A stretch of DNA of 64,000 nt from Giesbergeria sp. (GCA_017985015.1 JAGNYI010000007.1:33395-97394), one strand, 5' to 3'. Positions 40,837-51,450 are shown, numbered from the stretch's first letter. Program-made: numbers and translations. The notes: generated from the letters alone by a model not told the origin.

Positions 40837-42066
40837 ATGCTCAACACCCTCTGGCTGGGTTTTTTCGTCACCTCCGCCATCGCCGCGCTGGTGCAGTGGC
40901 TGGCCGGCGGCAACGCGCAGGTATTTGCCGCCATGGTCGAGGCGCTGTTTGCCATGGCCAAGCTTTCGGTCGAAGTGATGCTGCTGCTGTTTGGCACGCT
41001 CACGCTGTGGCTGGGTTTTTTGCGCATTGCCGAGCGCGCCGGCCTGGTCGAAACCCTGGCGCGCTGGCTCTCGCCACTGTTTGCCCAGCTGATGCCGGGC
41101 GTGCCGCGCGGCCACCCGGCTTTGGGGCTGATGACGCTGAACTTTGCCGCCAACGCGCTCGGCCTGGACAACGCCGCCACGCCCATCGGCCTCAAGGCCA
41201 TGCATTCGCTGCAAAGCCTGAACCCCGAGCCCGAGACCGCTACCAACGCGCAAATCCTGTTCCTGGTGCTCAACGCCTCGTCGCTCACGCTGCTGCCGGT
41301 TTCCATCTTCATGTACCGGCTGCAGCAAGGCGCGCCGGACCCGACGCTGGTGTTCGTGCCGATTCTGCTGGCAACCTCGGCCTCTACCTTGGTTGGGCTG
41401 CTGAGCGTGGCCGTAGTGCAGCGCCTGCCCATCTGGAGCCCGGTGGTGCTCGCCTACCTGCTGCCGCTGGCGCTGGGCATCGCCGCGCTGGTGGCCTTCC
41501 TTTCCACGCTGGGCGCCACCGCGCTGGCACACCTCTCGTCGCTCGCGGGCAACCTGACGCTGTTTGGCCTGGTCCTGCTCTTCGTGCTGCTCGGCGCCTG
41601 GCGGCGCGTGCCGGTGTACGAGGCGTTTGTCGAGGGCGCGCGCGACGGCTTCGACGTGGCGCGCAACCTGCTGCCCTATCTGGTGGCCATGCTCTGCGCC
41701 GTGGGCGTGCTGCGCGCATCTGGCGCACTGGGCTATGTGCTGGATGGCATCCGCTGGCTGGTCGAAGGCGCAGGCTGGGACACGCGCTTTGTCGATGCAC
41801 TGCCGACCGCCCTGGTCAAACCGTTCTCAGGCAGCGCCGCGCGCGCCATGCTGATCGAAACCATGCAGGCCAAGGGTGTGGACAGCTTCCCTGCGCTGGT
41901 GGCCGCCACGGTGCAGGGCAGCACGGAAACCACCTTCTATGTGTTGGCGGTGTACTTTGGGGCGGTGGGCATTCAGCGGGTACGGCACGCGGTGCCGTGT
42001 GCGCTGCTGGCAGAGCTGGCGGGGGTGCTGGCGGCGATTGGGGTTTGTTATTGGTTTTTTGGGTGA
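40837..42066 (+). CDS. Fused SpmA-SpmB-like membrane protein (nucleoside-recognition domains)
   Basis: This 409-residue integral membrane protein joins SpmA and SpmB, which are separate spore-maturation proteins in Bacillus. The SpmA half has NFAANALGLDNAATPIGLKAM; the SpmB half has KPFSGSAARAMLIE and STETTFYVLAVYFGAVGIQR. About ten hydrophobic segments are visible. The bacterium is not a spore former, so the role is something else, possibly transport of a small solute. The frame is open upstream to 40714, within the palindrome; the ATG at 40837 precedes the first membrane helix. Confidence 0.9.
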   Translation: MLNTLWLGFFVTSAIAALVQWLAGGNAQVFAAMVEALFAMAKLSVEVMLLLFGTLTLWLGFLRIAERAGLVETLARWLSPLFAQLMPGVPRGHPALGLMTLNFAANALGLDNAATPIGLKAMHSLQSLNPEPETATNAQILFLVLNASSLTLLPVSIFMYRLQQGAPDPTLVFVPILLATSASTLVGLLSVAVVQRLPIWSPVVLAYLLPLALGIAALVAFLSTLGATALAHLSSLAGNLTLFGLVLLFVLLGAWRRVPVYEAFVEGARDGFDVARNLLPYLVAMLCAVGVLRASGALGYVLDGIRWLVEGAGWDTRFVDALPTALVKPFSGSAARAMLIETMQAKGVDSFPALVAATVQGSTETTFYVLAVYFGAVGIQRVRHAVPCALLAELAGVLAAIGVCYWFFG

Positions 42067-42073
42067 GATTTTA

Positions 42074-42130
42074 ATCCAAATTGGCCTCTAGCGCTTATCC
42101 CATAAGCGCTGGCAGCTATGAATTTTGAAG
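42074..42130 (+). repeat. Dispersed palindromic repeat, best-preserved copy
   Basis: It reads GGCCTCTAGCGCTTATCC, CATAAGCGCTGGCAGCTATG and AATTTTGAAG. AGCGCTTAT and ATAAGCGCT form the stem. It marks the left edge of the ATPase-methylase island. Confidence 0.85.
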
Positions 42131-42200
42131 ACTAGCGTACCGGTATCTGAACAGGCTGCCGCCGCATGCAATCATGTAAGACAATGTCACTGAATTGAGC

Positions 42201-42228
42201 TTGACTTCCTCTGTCGGGCAGTTATGAG
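42201..42228 (+). promoter_or_regulatory. Candidate sigma-70 promoter of the ATPase-methylase pair
   Basis: TTGACT (42201-42206) and TATGAG (42223-42228) are separated by 16 bases. They lie 13 bases before the ATPase ATG at 42241, so transcription would begin close to the start codon. A GAGAGG at 42226-42231 may be the ribosome-binding site. Confidence 0.45.
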
Positions 42229-42240
42229 AGGTATGGTGGA

Positions 42241-43926
42241 ATGGCTACCGCGAACAAAAAGATCAAGCTGCAATCTCTTGAGTTCACAGCTTCGCCTTTC
42301 AGGAAGTTGCGGCAACTCAAGATCGACTTCGCCGACCGGCTGACGGTGATCGCTGGTCATAACGGCATTGGAAAATCGACGATCCTGGGTTTAGTCGCAA
42401 ACACTTTCGGATTGACTGCTTCAAGCGACCCGAGGCGCTACGACGGGGACCCATTCTCCGCAAACATTGAGCGCATCGTGTACTTAGCATTGGATGAGGT
42501 AGGTTTGGCTCAGGAAAATCCGTCTGATGCACCTGTTGTCACTGCGGAGGTCTTTGGAACCACGATGAGGAAGCGTTGCTCCATGACTCGGCGGAGACAA
42601 TGGAAACGCGCCCGCGTGGTTCCTCGCACCATTGAACCCAAGGATGACGATGTAGTCGGGCCCGACGCAAAGATTCCACTGCCGACGATCTACCTAGGTA
42701 TCAGGCGCTTGGCGCCGATTGGTGAGGCGGGGGAAACGGAAGTGGAAAGTCAGAAATTGAAGATGCACGCTGAAGACAATAAAGTCATGGTCGACTTCGT
42801 CAACGGCGTGATACGAGGAGTTACCGTCACCTCAGACATCACGCTTCAAAGCATTAAAGGCTCCCGTAAGAAGAGTGCACAGCCTGGTTATCCAAATCAT
42901 GAAGCGCTAGCCATTTCGTTGGGACAGGATAGTTTGGCCAGTATTGGCACTGCGCTTGCCTCGTTCAATCGCCTCAAGCGAGAACTGGGCGATGACTACC
43001 CGGGCGGCCTGTTGATCATCGATGAGTTGGACGCCGGTTTTCATCCCCACGCAATAGATCGGCTGGTCAGCACCCTCAAGACGCAAGCGCGCCGCTTGGA
43101 CCTTCAGATCGTCGCGACCACGCATTCACCTCGCCTGATTGAATCTGTTCATCCTGACGGCAAGGGCAATCTGCGTGCGCCGGACAAGGTGGTCTACCTC
43201 CTCGACACAGCCCGACCTCGGCTGGCTGAAGATCAGTCACTCGCCGCCGTGCTGAGTGACATGGCTCTCAGCAGTGATGACGACGATGCACCAGCGACGA
43301 AGCCGTCAGTCTGTGCCTATTTCGAAGACCAGGAAGCGATGCAGTTTTTCGAGGCGTTGTTCCCACCCGCCAAACGGGCAGGTTTGGGGCGTCGTCTCGG
43401 CGTTCAGATCAAACTCATTTCACTTGGCGTTTCTGGATCGCATCTAGTAGCTCTCCCCTCCAAGGATCGGATTTTCAAAGAACGCGTGCTGGTGGTCGAC
43501 GCGGATACGACGATCCCAAAGGCCGCAGCTCATCTAGGCAACACGGTTAAGCTGCCATGTGCTGCGGGCGCTCGTGGGACTGATCGTTCACCAGAAAACA
43601 CCGTTCGACTCTTTCTGCACGGTGTCGCAGCAGCGCAGGATGGGCCGCTGCAAGCTGCGCTTCGACAGTTCAGCGTAACCAATCCAAGCACCGACAGGCT
43701 TCTCGAAACCTTCTTCGGCGACGGCTCGGGCGAGAGTTCTGAAAGGACAAGTACGAAGGCGTGGTGGATCGCGAAATGGCCGAAGCTTCACAAGTGGAAC
43801 GTGATTAGCGCTTGGGCGAGCCTTCACAAAACCGAAGTCGAGCGTTTTCGAGCAGAGTTGGAAGCGGCGTGCACCGCTACCGCGACGCGTGTCAAGCTGA
43901 CGATGGCTGGCCAGGCTCGGCGTTGA
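42241..43926 (+). CDS. AAA ATPase with OLD-like C-terminus
   Basis: This 561-residue protein has an SMC/ABC-type ATPase core: Walker A GHNGIGKST at 39-47, Walker B LLIIDE at 257-262 and the H-loop THS at 294-296. The C-terminal part carries FEDQEA (E362, E365) and VVDAD (D420, D422). These are spaced like the Glu and D-x-D of a TOPRIM nuclease, as in OLD-family defence proteins, but are degenerate. It is followed after 18 bases by an adenine methylase. Together they look like a two-gene phage-defence or DNA-modification unit; this is inference. Codon and base use are less GC-rich than in the flanking genes. Confidence 0.8.
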   Translation: MATANKKIKLQSLEFTASPFRKLRQLKIDFADRLTVIAGHNGIGKSTILGLVANTFGLTASSDPRRYDGDPFSANIERIVYLALDEVGLAQENPSDAPVVTAEVFGTTMRKRCSMTRRRQWKRARVVPRTIEPKDDDVVGPDAKIPLPTIYLGIRRLAPIGEAGETEVESQKLKMHAEDNKVMVDFVNGVIRGVTVTSDITLQSIKGSRKKSAQPGYPNHEALAISLGQDSLASIGTALASFNRLKRELGDDYPGGLLIIDELDAGFHPHAIDRLVSTLKTQARRLDLQIVATTHSPRLIESVHPDGKGNLRAPDKVVYLLDTARPRLAEDQSLAAVLSDMALSSDDDDAPATKPSVCAYFEDQEAMQFFEALFPPAKRAGLGRRLGVQIKLISLGVSGSHLVALPSKDRIFKERVLVVDADTTIPKAAAHLGNTVKLPCAAGARGTDRSPENTVRLFLHGVAAAQDGPLQAALRQFSVTNPSTDRLLETFFGDGSGESSERTSTKAWWIAKWPKLHKWNVISAWASLHKTEVERFRAELEAACTATATRVKLTMAGQARR

Positions 43927-43944
43927 TCGGTAAAGTGCGTACAG

Positions 43945-44814
43945 ATGTATTCCAATAAGCTCTACACGCCGCTTCGCTACCCAGGCGGGAAGGCACGGTT
44001 CGCTCCACTCATCGTTGAAGCGATCCACTCGAACTTGCTCACGGGCGGGCACTACCTTGAACCTTATGCCGGTGGCGCTGGCGTGGCGCTGACTCTCCTT
44101 CTCGATGGTCACGTCTCGCATGTGCACATCAACGACGCCGATCCGGCTGTCGCAGTGTTTTGGCGGACCGCCACGACCCAAGCGACTGGCCTGATCGACA
44201 AGGTAGCTAACGAGCCGGTCACAATTGAAGCTTGGCATCACTGGCGCGCGGTAATGTTGGGGCAGATAGAAGCGACTGAGTTAGACCGTGGCTTTGCGAC
44301 CCTGTTTGTGAACCGAACGAACCGCTCCGGGATTCTCATGGGCGGCGTGATTGGCGGCAAAGCGCAGTCAGGCACCTACAAGCTCGATGCTCGCTTCATG
44401 CGAGACCAGATCTGCGCTCGCCTGGCTCGGATCGGAGAGCACTCGTCTGCTATCCACGTGTACGAGGAAGACGCCCTCGCGCTCCTGACCCGGTGCCATC
44501 AGTTTCTCCCGAAGAAATCCCTCGTTTACCTTGACCCGCCGTATTATGTGAAGGGCTCGGGTCTGTATCGAAATTTCTACAAGCACGTAGACCACGTGCG
44601 AATCGCGAAGCTATTGAGCAGCCGGAAATTTCGGCGGCCGTGGATCGTGTCCTACGACAACGTCGATGAAATTCGTCTGATGTACGAATACGCTCGATCG
44701 TTCACCTACGGTCTGAATTACACGGCGCAGCGTCGGTACATCGGCGCCGAAGTAATGTTCTTCGGTGATCGACTAAAGCCGCCGATGGAGATGATCGAGC
44801 AACTCGCGGCATAA
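43945..44814 (+). CDS. D12-class DNA adenine methyltransferase
   Basis: This 289-residue enzyme is a Dam-like N6-adenine methyltransferase. It shows YPGGK at 12-16, the AdoMet-binding EPYAGGAG at 39-46 and the catalytic DPPY at 197-200, in the order of alpha-class (D12) enzymes. Target specificity is not predictable, though family members often methylate GATC or related sites. It is 18 bases after the ATPase and likely in the same transcript. Its role could be to mark self DNA for the ATPase partner, or it may be a solitary methylase. Confidence 0.9.
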   Translation: MYSNKLYTPLRYPGGKARFAPLIVEAIHSNLLTGGHYLEPYAGGAGVALTLLLDGHVSHVHINDADPAVAVFWRTATTQATGLIDKVANEPVTIEAWHHWRAVMLGQIEATELDRGFATLFVNRTNRSGILMGGVIGGKAQSGTYKLDARFMRDQICARLARIGEHSSAIHVYEEDALALLTRCHQFLPKKSLVYLDPPYYVKGSGLYRNFYKHVDHVRIAKLLSSRKFRRPWIVSYDNVDEIRLMYEYARSFTYGLNYTAQRRYIGAEVMFFGDRLKPPMEMIEQLAA

Positions 44815-45578
44815 CCTGACCATCCTTATGCGACGAGCGATAAGGTTCGTCACCGCCGCAGGTAGTCGCGAATGTCGGCCGCTGATAGCTGCGGTGCCTC
44901 ATGGCCGCCGAGAGAAAATTAAGTAACTAGTCCGAAGCGCTCAAATGATCTGCTGTGACGATTGACTACCCTTGGTCGACAGCAAACGCTCATCCTTCGG
45001 CGGTATCGCACTGTCGCAAGCATGAGCTGGAATGATCCCTCGCTGCGCCCAGCGTTTCGAGGCTGGCGTCTGAGCACAAGCGCTGCGTCAAGATCCGGCA
45101 ACCTCACTGCGCCCCCAATGGCTGCGCTTCCCTGAACCCTGTCCGACCGCCTGCGCCACGCTCATCCCGACGCCAGGGCCGAGCGCAGCGATGGCCCGAA
45201 AGGCTGCCCGGCTCCCCTTCCCCTCTGTCCGTGCCGAGGAGCACAGCTTCAGGCGGATCAGGGCCGCGCGCTGTTTGAGCGAAACGCAGTGAAGCGAGTT
45301 TGCGCGGACCCCGCCTGAAGCGAGCACCGCAGGTTGCCCCGAAGGGGTCACGGACAGCGGGGTCGCCTTCTCTTTGGTGTCTTTCTCTTGGCGACGCAAG
45401 AGAAAGATACTGCGCCGCCGGGCGCACATCCCGGCATGCGGCCTTGGCAAAGGCAAGCTGCCATTAAAACGATGATGAACCCGGTGAATCCATCGGCCGC
45501 TGCGCCACGCCTCCGGCGCTTGCGAACTCCAGCGTTGGGCAAACATCAGGCAAGAGGTTGATTGAACGTATCTCATAG
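44815..45578. other. Gene-free stretch after the methylase
   Basis: I see no gene here that I can support. Open frames exist (notably on the minus strand over 45088-45576) but show no family pattern and cross the hairpin at 45380-45407. Segments such as GCCTTCTCTTTGG followed by the hairpin, then GGGCGCACATCCCGGC, resemble noncoding sequence I associate with many Comamonadaceae genomes. Confidence 0.5.
45380..45407. repeat. 11-bp perfect hairpin TCTTTCTCTTG / CAAGAGAAAGA
   Basis: The arms at 45380-45390 and 45397-45407 are exact reverse complements around GCGACG. The hairpin is pyrimidine-rich on one side and lacks a following T-run. It lies in the gene-free stretch; function unknown. Confidence 0.7.
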
Positions 45579-45785
45579 GATACAGACAGGCTTGCCCGTG
45601 GCAATCCCGGCCAGCATCGCCATCTGACGGAGGGTGTCTCCGAGCTGAAGATGGATGCAGGGCCTGGGTACCGGGTTTACTACACCGAAAGGAATGGCGA
45701 ACTCATCGTCCTTCTTGTTGGTGGAGACAAATCCAGTCAGCAAGAAGACATCAGGGCCGCTATTGCACTGGCCCGAAACCTTTAG
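45579..45785 (+). pseudogene. 5'-truncated RelE/HigB-type toxin remnant
   Basis: An in-frame stretch reads RLARGNPGQHRHL, then EGVSELKMDAGPGYRVYYTE, then LLVGGDKSSQQEDI and ends ALARNL before a stop. This is the C-terminal two thirds of the RelE/ParE (HigB-like 'addiction module killer') family. A stop codon precedes residue 1 of the remnant, and about 40 N-terminal residues are missing, with no ATG in a suitable place. No antitoxin gene follows; the DNA after the stop is a short tandem repeat. The remnant is not expected to be active. Confidence 0.75.
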
Positions 45786-45804
45786 GAGCTGGACTGCGCC
45801 CCCA

Positions 45805-45864
45805 ATGCCTGCGCCAGTGCCTGCGCGAATGCCTGCACCAATGCCTGGACCAATGCCTGAAAAA
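45805..45864 (+). repeat. Five tandem 12-base units of ATGCCTGCACCA type
   Basis: Five consecutive 12-base units share ATGCCTG and end in CGCCA, CGCGA, CACCA, GACCA and AAAAA. They begin 19 bases after the toxin-remnant stop, where an antitoxin gene would normally begin. No protein of known type is encoded. Confidence 0.8.
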
Positions 45865-45869
45865 CATAA

Positions 45870-45930
45870 CAAAATGACCGCTAGCGCATACCCATAAATC
45901 TTTTAAAGCTATCAAATAAATAGTATTTAG
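45870..45930 (+). repeat. Dispersed palindromic repeat, degenerate copy
   Basis: It contains ACCGCTAGCGCATACCCATAA and AAAGCTATCAAATAAATAG. The right arm has lost its GCGCT. It marks the right edge of the gene-poor island, next to the FMN reductase stop. Confidence 0.7.
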
Positions 45931-45936
45931 GTGCGC

Positions 45937-46485
45937 TCAGGCGTGCTTCTTTACCCAGGCCATGTAGGCGTCCAGCCAGGTCTGCACAAATTTCCGGCTG
46001 GTCTCGCCGATCTCGCCGTCGGCGCCAAACAGACCTTCTTTGGCCTGAATGAAGGCCTCGGGCTGGCCCAGCGTGGGCATGTCCAGGTAGGCCAGGATGT
46101 TGCGCAGGTGCTGCTGAGCCAGCGCGGTCCCGATGGCACCACCGGACACGCCGATGACGCCGGCGGGCTTGCCTGCCCAGGCACTCGTGCCGTAGGGGCG
46201 CGAGGCATGGTCTATGGCGTTCTTGAGCACGCCCGGCACCGAGCGGTTGTATTCGGGGGTCACGAAGATCACCCCCTGCGCGGCGGCAATTTCCGACTTC
46301 AGGCGGCGCACCGGCTCTGCCTGCTGGGCGTCGTCGTCCTGGTTGTAGAGCGGGAGATCGTCAATGCGGGGCATGGTGAACTTGCAGCCGGCTGGCGCCA
46401 TGCGGGCCAGCGCCTGGGCCAGGCGGCGGTTGAAGGACTCTTTGCGCAGGCTGCCGACGAGCACGGCAATGGTGATGTCACTCAT
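45937..46485 (-). CDS. NAD(P)H-dependent FMN reductase
   Basis: This 182-residue flavodoxin-fold protein matches the FMN_red family: the FMN phosphate loop VGSLRKESFNRRLA near residue 10 and TPEYNRSVPGVLKNAIDHAS near residue 75. It probably reduces FMN, quinones or chromate; the substrate is open. The ATG at 46485 has a short AGGAGAA upstream on the minus strand and gives the family's natural N-terminus; the longer frame to 46569 has no support. It is flanked by palindromic repeats on both sides. Confidence 0.9.
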   Translation of the reverse strand: MSDITIAVLVGSLRKESFNRRLAQALARMAPAGCKFTMPRIDDLPLYNQDDDAQQAEPVRRLKSEIAAAQGVIFVTPEYNRSVPGVLKNAIDHASRPYGTSAWAGKPAGVIGVSGGAIGTALAQQHLRNILAYLDMPTLGQPEAFIQAKEGLFGADGEIGETSRKFVQTWLDAYMAWVKKHA

Positions 46486-46576
46486 GGAAATTCTCCTTGC
46501 TGAGGGCGGCCGCCAATGGCCACCGGTGCGCAGCATGATAGGCCGCGCGCCGGTCTGGCGCCGACCCATCGAGAAT

Positions 46577-46641
46577 GAAAACGCTATTAAATGAATAGCT
46601 TACAATGCTTACCCAATAAGCGCTATAGCCATTTTTTATTC
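46577..46641 (-). repeat. Dispersed palindromic repeat, inverted copy
   Basis: On the minus strand it reads GGCTATAGCGCTTATTGGGT, then AAGCATTGTAAGCTATTCAT and TTAATAGC. It lies between the FMN reductase start and the end of the DUF6817-like gene. Confidence 0.8.
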
Positions 46642-46682
46642 AAATTTTTCCCCAATGGGTCTGCCCACTGCGCGGCGCGGTC

Positions 46683-47768
46683 CTACACCCGCAGTGCCAC
46701 GTTGTTGAGCTTGTCCAGCCGCTCGGGCCAGCGGCCCGTCTGCGCCGACTGGAGCAGGATGCGCGTCCAGGCCACCCAGGCGTCCCAGGCCACGCGCTTG
46801 TCCCAGGCGTTGCCCCAGGCGCTGAACTGCTGCAGCGCGCTGGCGGCCGCCTGCTCTGCATCGGCGTTCCTGCCGGCCGAAAGGTAGAGCTGCGCCAGCA
46901 CCATTTGCGGCTCGCCCACAAACGGGTTGTGGCGCACCGCCTGCTCCAGCACCGCGGTCGCTACGTCCAGGTCGACCAGCGGCTGATCCTGCTGAATGAC
47001 CGACCAGTACAACGCGGTGGCGGCCGCCTCGTCGGCAGCGCTCAGCGCCTGCCGGCAGTGGTCGAACACCGGCGGCGTCGGCAGCAGGCCGCTGAGCGCC
47101 GGATGCGCCAGCGCGCGCCCCAGCAGCGAGATCTGGTGCAGCATGCGCCCGCTGGGCCGCATCGGGCCGGGCCAGAGCGACGCGGCCCAGTGCACGTTCT
47201 GCGGGCGGTGCTCCACCTTGGGAAAGCGCGAATAGATGTCGTCCTGCCAGCTGAACCACTGCTCGATGGTGTCGGCCATGCTGACCACGATGAAGGCTGC
47301 CACCTGATGGGCGGTGAGCCGGTGCTCGCCCGAGGCGTCCTGGAGCAACACGCTGCCGTCGGCGGCGATCGCGCACTCCAGCACGCGCTGGACAAACTGC
47401 GCGCGCGGGCGCTGGCAGAACAGAAACACCAGCTCTTCCGCCTCTGCTCCCACCAACCCGCGCAGGCGCGCGCGCTCGCTGGCCGGATCGAACTTCACCA
47501 GATCGACAAAGGCGTTGCCGTACACGCTGTGCAGCAATCCCAGGAGCCGCACCTCGCGCGGTTGCTGCCACAAGGCCAGCGAACGCGCCACGCCCACCAG
47601 GTGGTGGCGGAAGGTGCCGGCCTTGTGCCAGTCCTGGCCCACACCGCGTGCCAGCACGGTGGGCAGCACGGGCGCCAGATCGGCATCGCCCGCCAGCCAG
47701 TCCTCGTCGAGCAAGGTCTGGGCGCGGGCAAACAGGTCGGAATCCAAAGTCTGAAACAGGGGGTTCAT
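46683..47768 (-). CDS. DUF6817-like protein with helical C-terminus
   Basis: This 361-residue protein has an HD-like N-terminal region (HHLVGVARSLALW; LLGLLHSVYGNAFVDL; GAEAEELVFLFCQR) that resembles DUF6817, a family of unknown function with His residues suggestive of metal binding. The C-terminal 130 residues look like helical TPR-type repeats (AQLYLSAGRNADAEQAAASAL). The ATG at 47768 precedes the first recognisable residues; a frame extension upstream crosses the intergenic hairpin and is unlikely. The gene is divergent from the TAXI-TRAP operon. Confidence 0.75.
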   Translation of the reverse strand: MNPLFQTLDSDLFARAQTLLDEDWLAGDADLAPVLPTVLARGVGQDWHKAGTFRHHLVGVARSLALWQQPREVRLLGLLHSVYGNAFVDLVKFDPASERARLRGLVGAEAEELVFLFCQRPRAQFVQRVLECAIAADGSVLLQDASGEHRLTAHQVAAFIVVSMADTIEQWFSWQDDIYSRFPKVEHRPQNVHWAASLWPGPMRPSGRMLHQISLLGRALAHPALSGLLPTPPVFDHCRQALSAADEAAATALYWSVIQQDQPLVDLDVATAVLEQAVRHNPFVGEPQMVLAQLYLSAGRNADAEQAAASALQQFSAWGNAWDKRVAWDAWVAWTRILLQSAQTGRWPERLDKLNNVALRV

Positions 47769-47819
47769 GGCAAAGCATTGGCGGCAAGGAACAAGGCGCC
47801 AGTATGGCCGGCCATCCAC

Positions 47820-47848
47820 CGCACCGCCACTGCGGCAGTGGCGGTGCG
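47820..47848. other. 13-bp perfect hairpin between divergent genes
   Basis: CGCACCGCCACTG (47820-47832) and CAGTGGCGGTGCG (47836-47848) are exact reverse complements with a 3-base loop. It lies 52 bases upstream of the DUF6817-like gene and 107 bases upstream of the TAXI gene. It could be an operator or leader hairpin. Confidence 0.65.
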
Positions 47849-47954
47849 CTAGGGTGCGCACCAATGCGGGCTTGCCAAGCTGACGCTACAGTCGCTCGTT
47901 CGTGGTGGCGCCGATGCGGCGCTGCCTTCTCGAACGAAAAATCCGGAGACACCG

Positions 47955-48934
47955 ATGAAGCACCTCATTTCCGCCCTGCCCCTGCCGCGCCGCACCCTCG
48001 TGCTCGGCGCCCTGGCCAGCGCCACGCTGCCGTTCTCGCGCCTGGCGCTGGCGCAGCAAAAGTTCATCAACGTGCTGACCGGCGGCCAGAGCGGCGTGTA
48101 TTACCCCATGGGCGTGGCGCTGTCGCAGATTTACGGCAAGGCCATGCCAGACGCCAAGGTCACGGTGCAAGCCACCAAGGCCTCGGCAGAAAATCTCAAT
48201 CTGCTGCAGGCAGGGCGCGGTGAAATCGCCTTCACGCTGGCCGATTCGCTGTCTGACGCCTGGAGGGGCGACAAGGACGCCGGCTTTGCCGCCCCGCTGA
48301 CCAAGCTGCGCGCCATCGCCGGCATCTATTCCAACTACATCCAGATCGTGGCCAGCGGCGACTCGGGCATCAAGACCATGGCCGACCTGAAGGGCAAGCG
48401 CATCTCTGTGGGCGCGCCCAAGTCGGGCACTGAACTGAACGCGCGCGCCATCCTCAAGGCGGCCGGCCTGGCCTACAGCGACTTCGCCAAGGTGGAATAC
48501 CTGCCCTTTGGCGAGTCCGTCGAGCTCATGAAAAATCGCCAGCTGGATGTAACGCTGCAATCGGCTGGGTTGGGCGTATCGTCCATTCGCGACCTTGCCA
48601 CGAGCGTCAAGATCGTGGTCGTGCCAGTGCCCGCCGAGGTGGTTGCCAAAGTCGGCGATGCTGCCTACCAGCCCGCCGTGATACCGGCCAACACCTATGA
48701 CGGCCAGACCGCCGACGTGGCCACGGTAGCGATCCGCAACTTCCTGGTCAGCCACACGGGCGTCTCGAGCGACGACGCGTACATCCTCACCAAAAGTCTG
48801 TTCGAAAACCTGCCCACCATGGTGGCTGCACACAACGCCGCCAAGGCCATCCAGCGCGACACTGCAATGCAAGGCACCACCGTGCCCTTCCACCCTGGCG
48901 CCGAGAAGTACTACCGCGAAGCAGGCGTGCTGAA

Positions 48935-48938
<4 letters not shown>
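47955..48938 (+). CDS. TAXI-type TRAP transporter solute-binding protein
   Basis: This 327-residue periplasmic protein has a signal peptide with twin arginine (LPRRTLVLGALASATLPF) ending near LALAQ. It shows the TAXI hallmarks FINVLTGGQSGVYYPMG and QATKASAENLNLLQAGRGEI. It captures a carboxylate or amino-acid-like substrate for the permease encoded next. The stop overlaps the permease ATG (ATGA). The substrate is unknown. Confidence 0.95.
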
Positions 48939-51001
<2,063 letters not shown>

Positions 51002-51010
51002 GGCAGAGCG

Positions 51011-51400
51011 TTGCTTGCAGCCCTCTGCCTGGCGGCAGGCGCACTCACGGTGAGCCTGCCGGCCACGCATTTCACCCTGCGCTGGCAGCATTCCATCGAG
51101 AAAATCTGGTGGGAAGAAGACTACGCGCTGGCCGGGCCCTGGCTGGTCATCACCGGCGCGCGCATTCGCGGTTCGGGCGCGGGCATGGATCCGCCGGATG
51201 GCGCCTGGCTGGACCACGGCGTGTGGCATTACCGCCTGGCCGACCCCTGGCGCCGCGAAGCGGTGCTGGCGCGCTCGCCCTATGTGCGTGACTACGATCT
51301 GTGCCTGGACGAAAAATGCATCCCCCTCTCCCACTGGATTGCCGTCTCTTCCGGTACCACCACGCTGCGCGCCTGCGGCGCGCACGATGCCCACCCCTGA
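51011..51400 (+). CDS. DUF1850 protein of TAXI-TRAP operon
   Basis: This 129-residue protein starts with a TTG and a short hydrophobic N-terminus, then LRWQHSIEKIWWEEDYAL, which matches DUF1850. DUF1850 proteins regularly follow TAXI-TRAP permeases, but their function is not known. The two last Cys (CLDEKC) could form a disulphide in the periplasm. The start is 7 bases after the permease stop, so translational coupling is likely. Confidence 0.8.
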   Translation: MLAALCLAAGALTVSLPATHFTLRWQHSIEKIWWEEDYALAGPWLVITGARIRGSGAGMDPPDGAWLDHGVWHYRLADPWRREAVLARSPYVRDYDLCLDEKCIPLSHWIAVSSGTTTLRACGAHDAHP

Positions 51401-51450
51401 GAGCCTGCTCAAAGCTTCTTCATGGTCCAAGGCGAACCCCCAATACCCTC

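Noticed and set aside
45088-45576. 162-codon minus-strand frame in the gene-poor stretch
   Set aside because: It crosses the 45380-45407 hairpin, has no family pattern and looks like a frame over repeat-like noncoding DNA.
45655-45897. 80-codon plus-strand frame through the toxin remnant and the 12-base repeat
   Set aside because: It is out of frame with the recognisable toxin fragment; its Met-Pro-Ala tail is only the tandem repeat.
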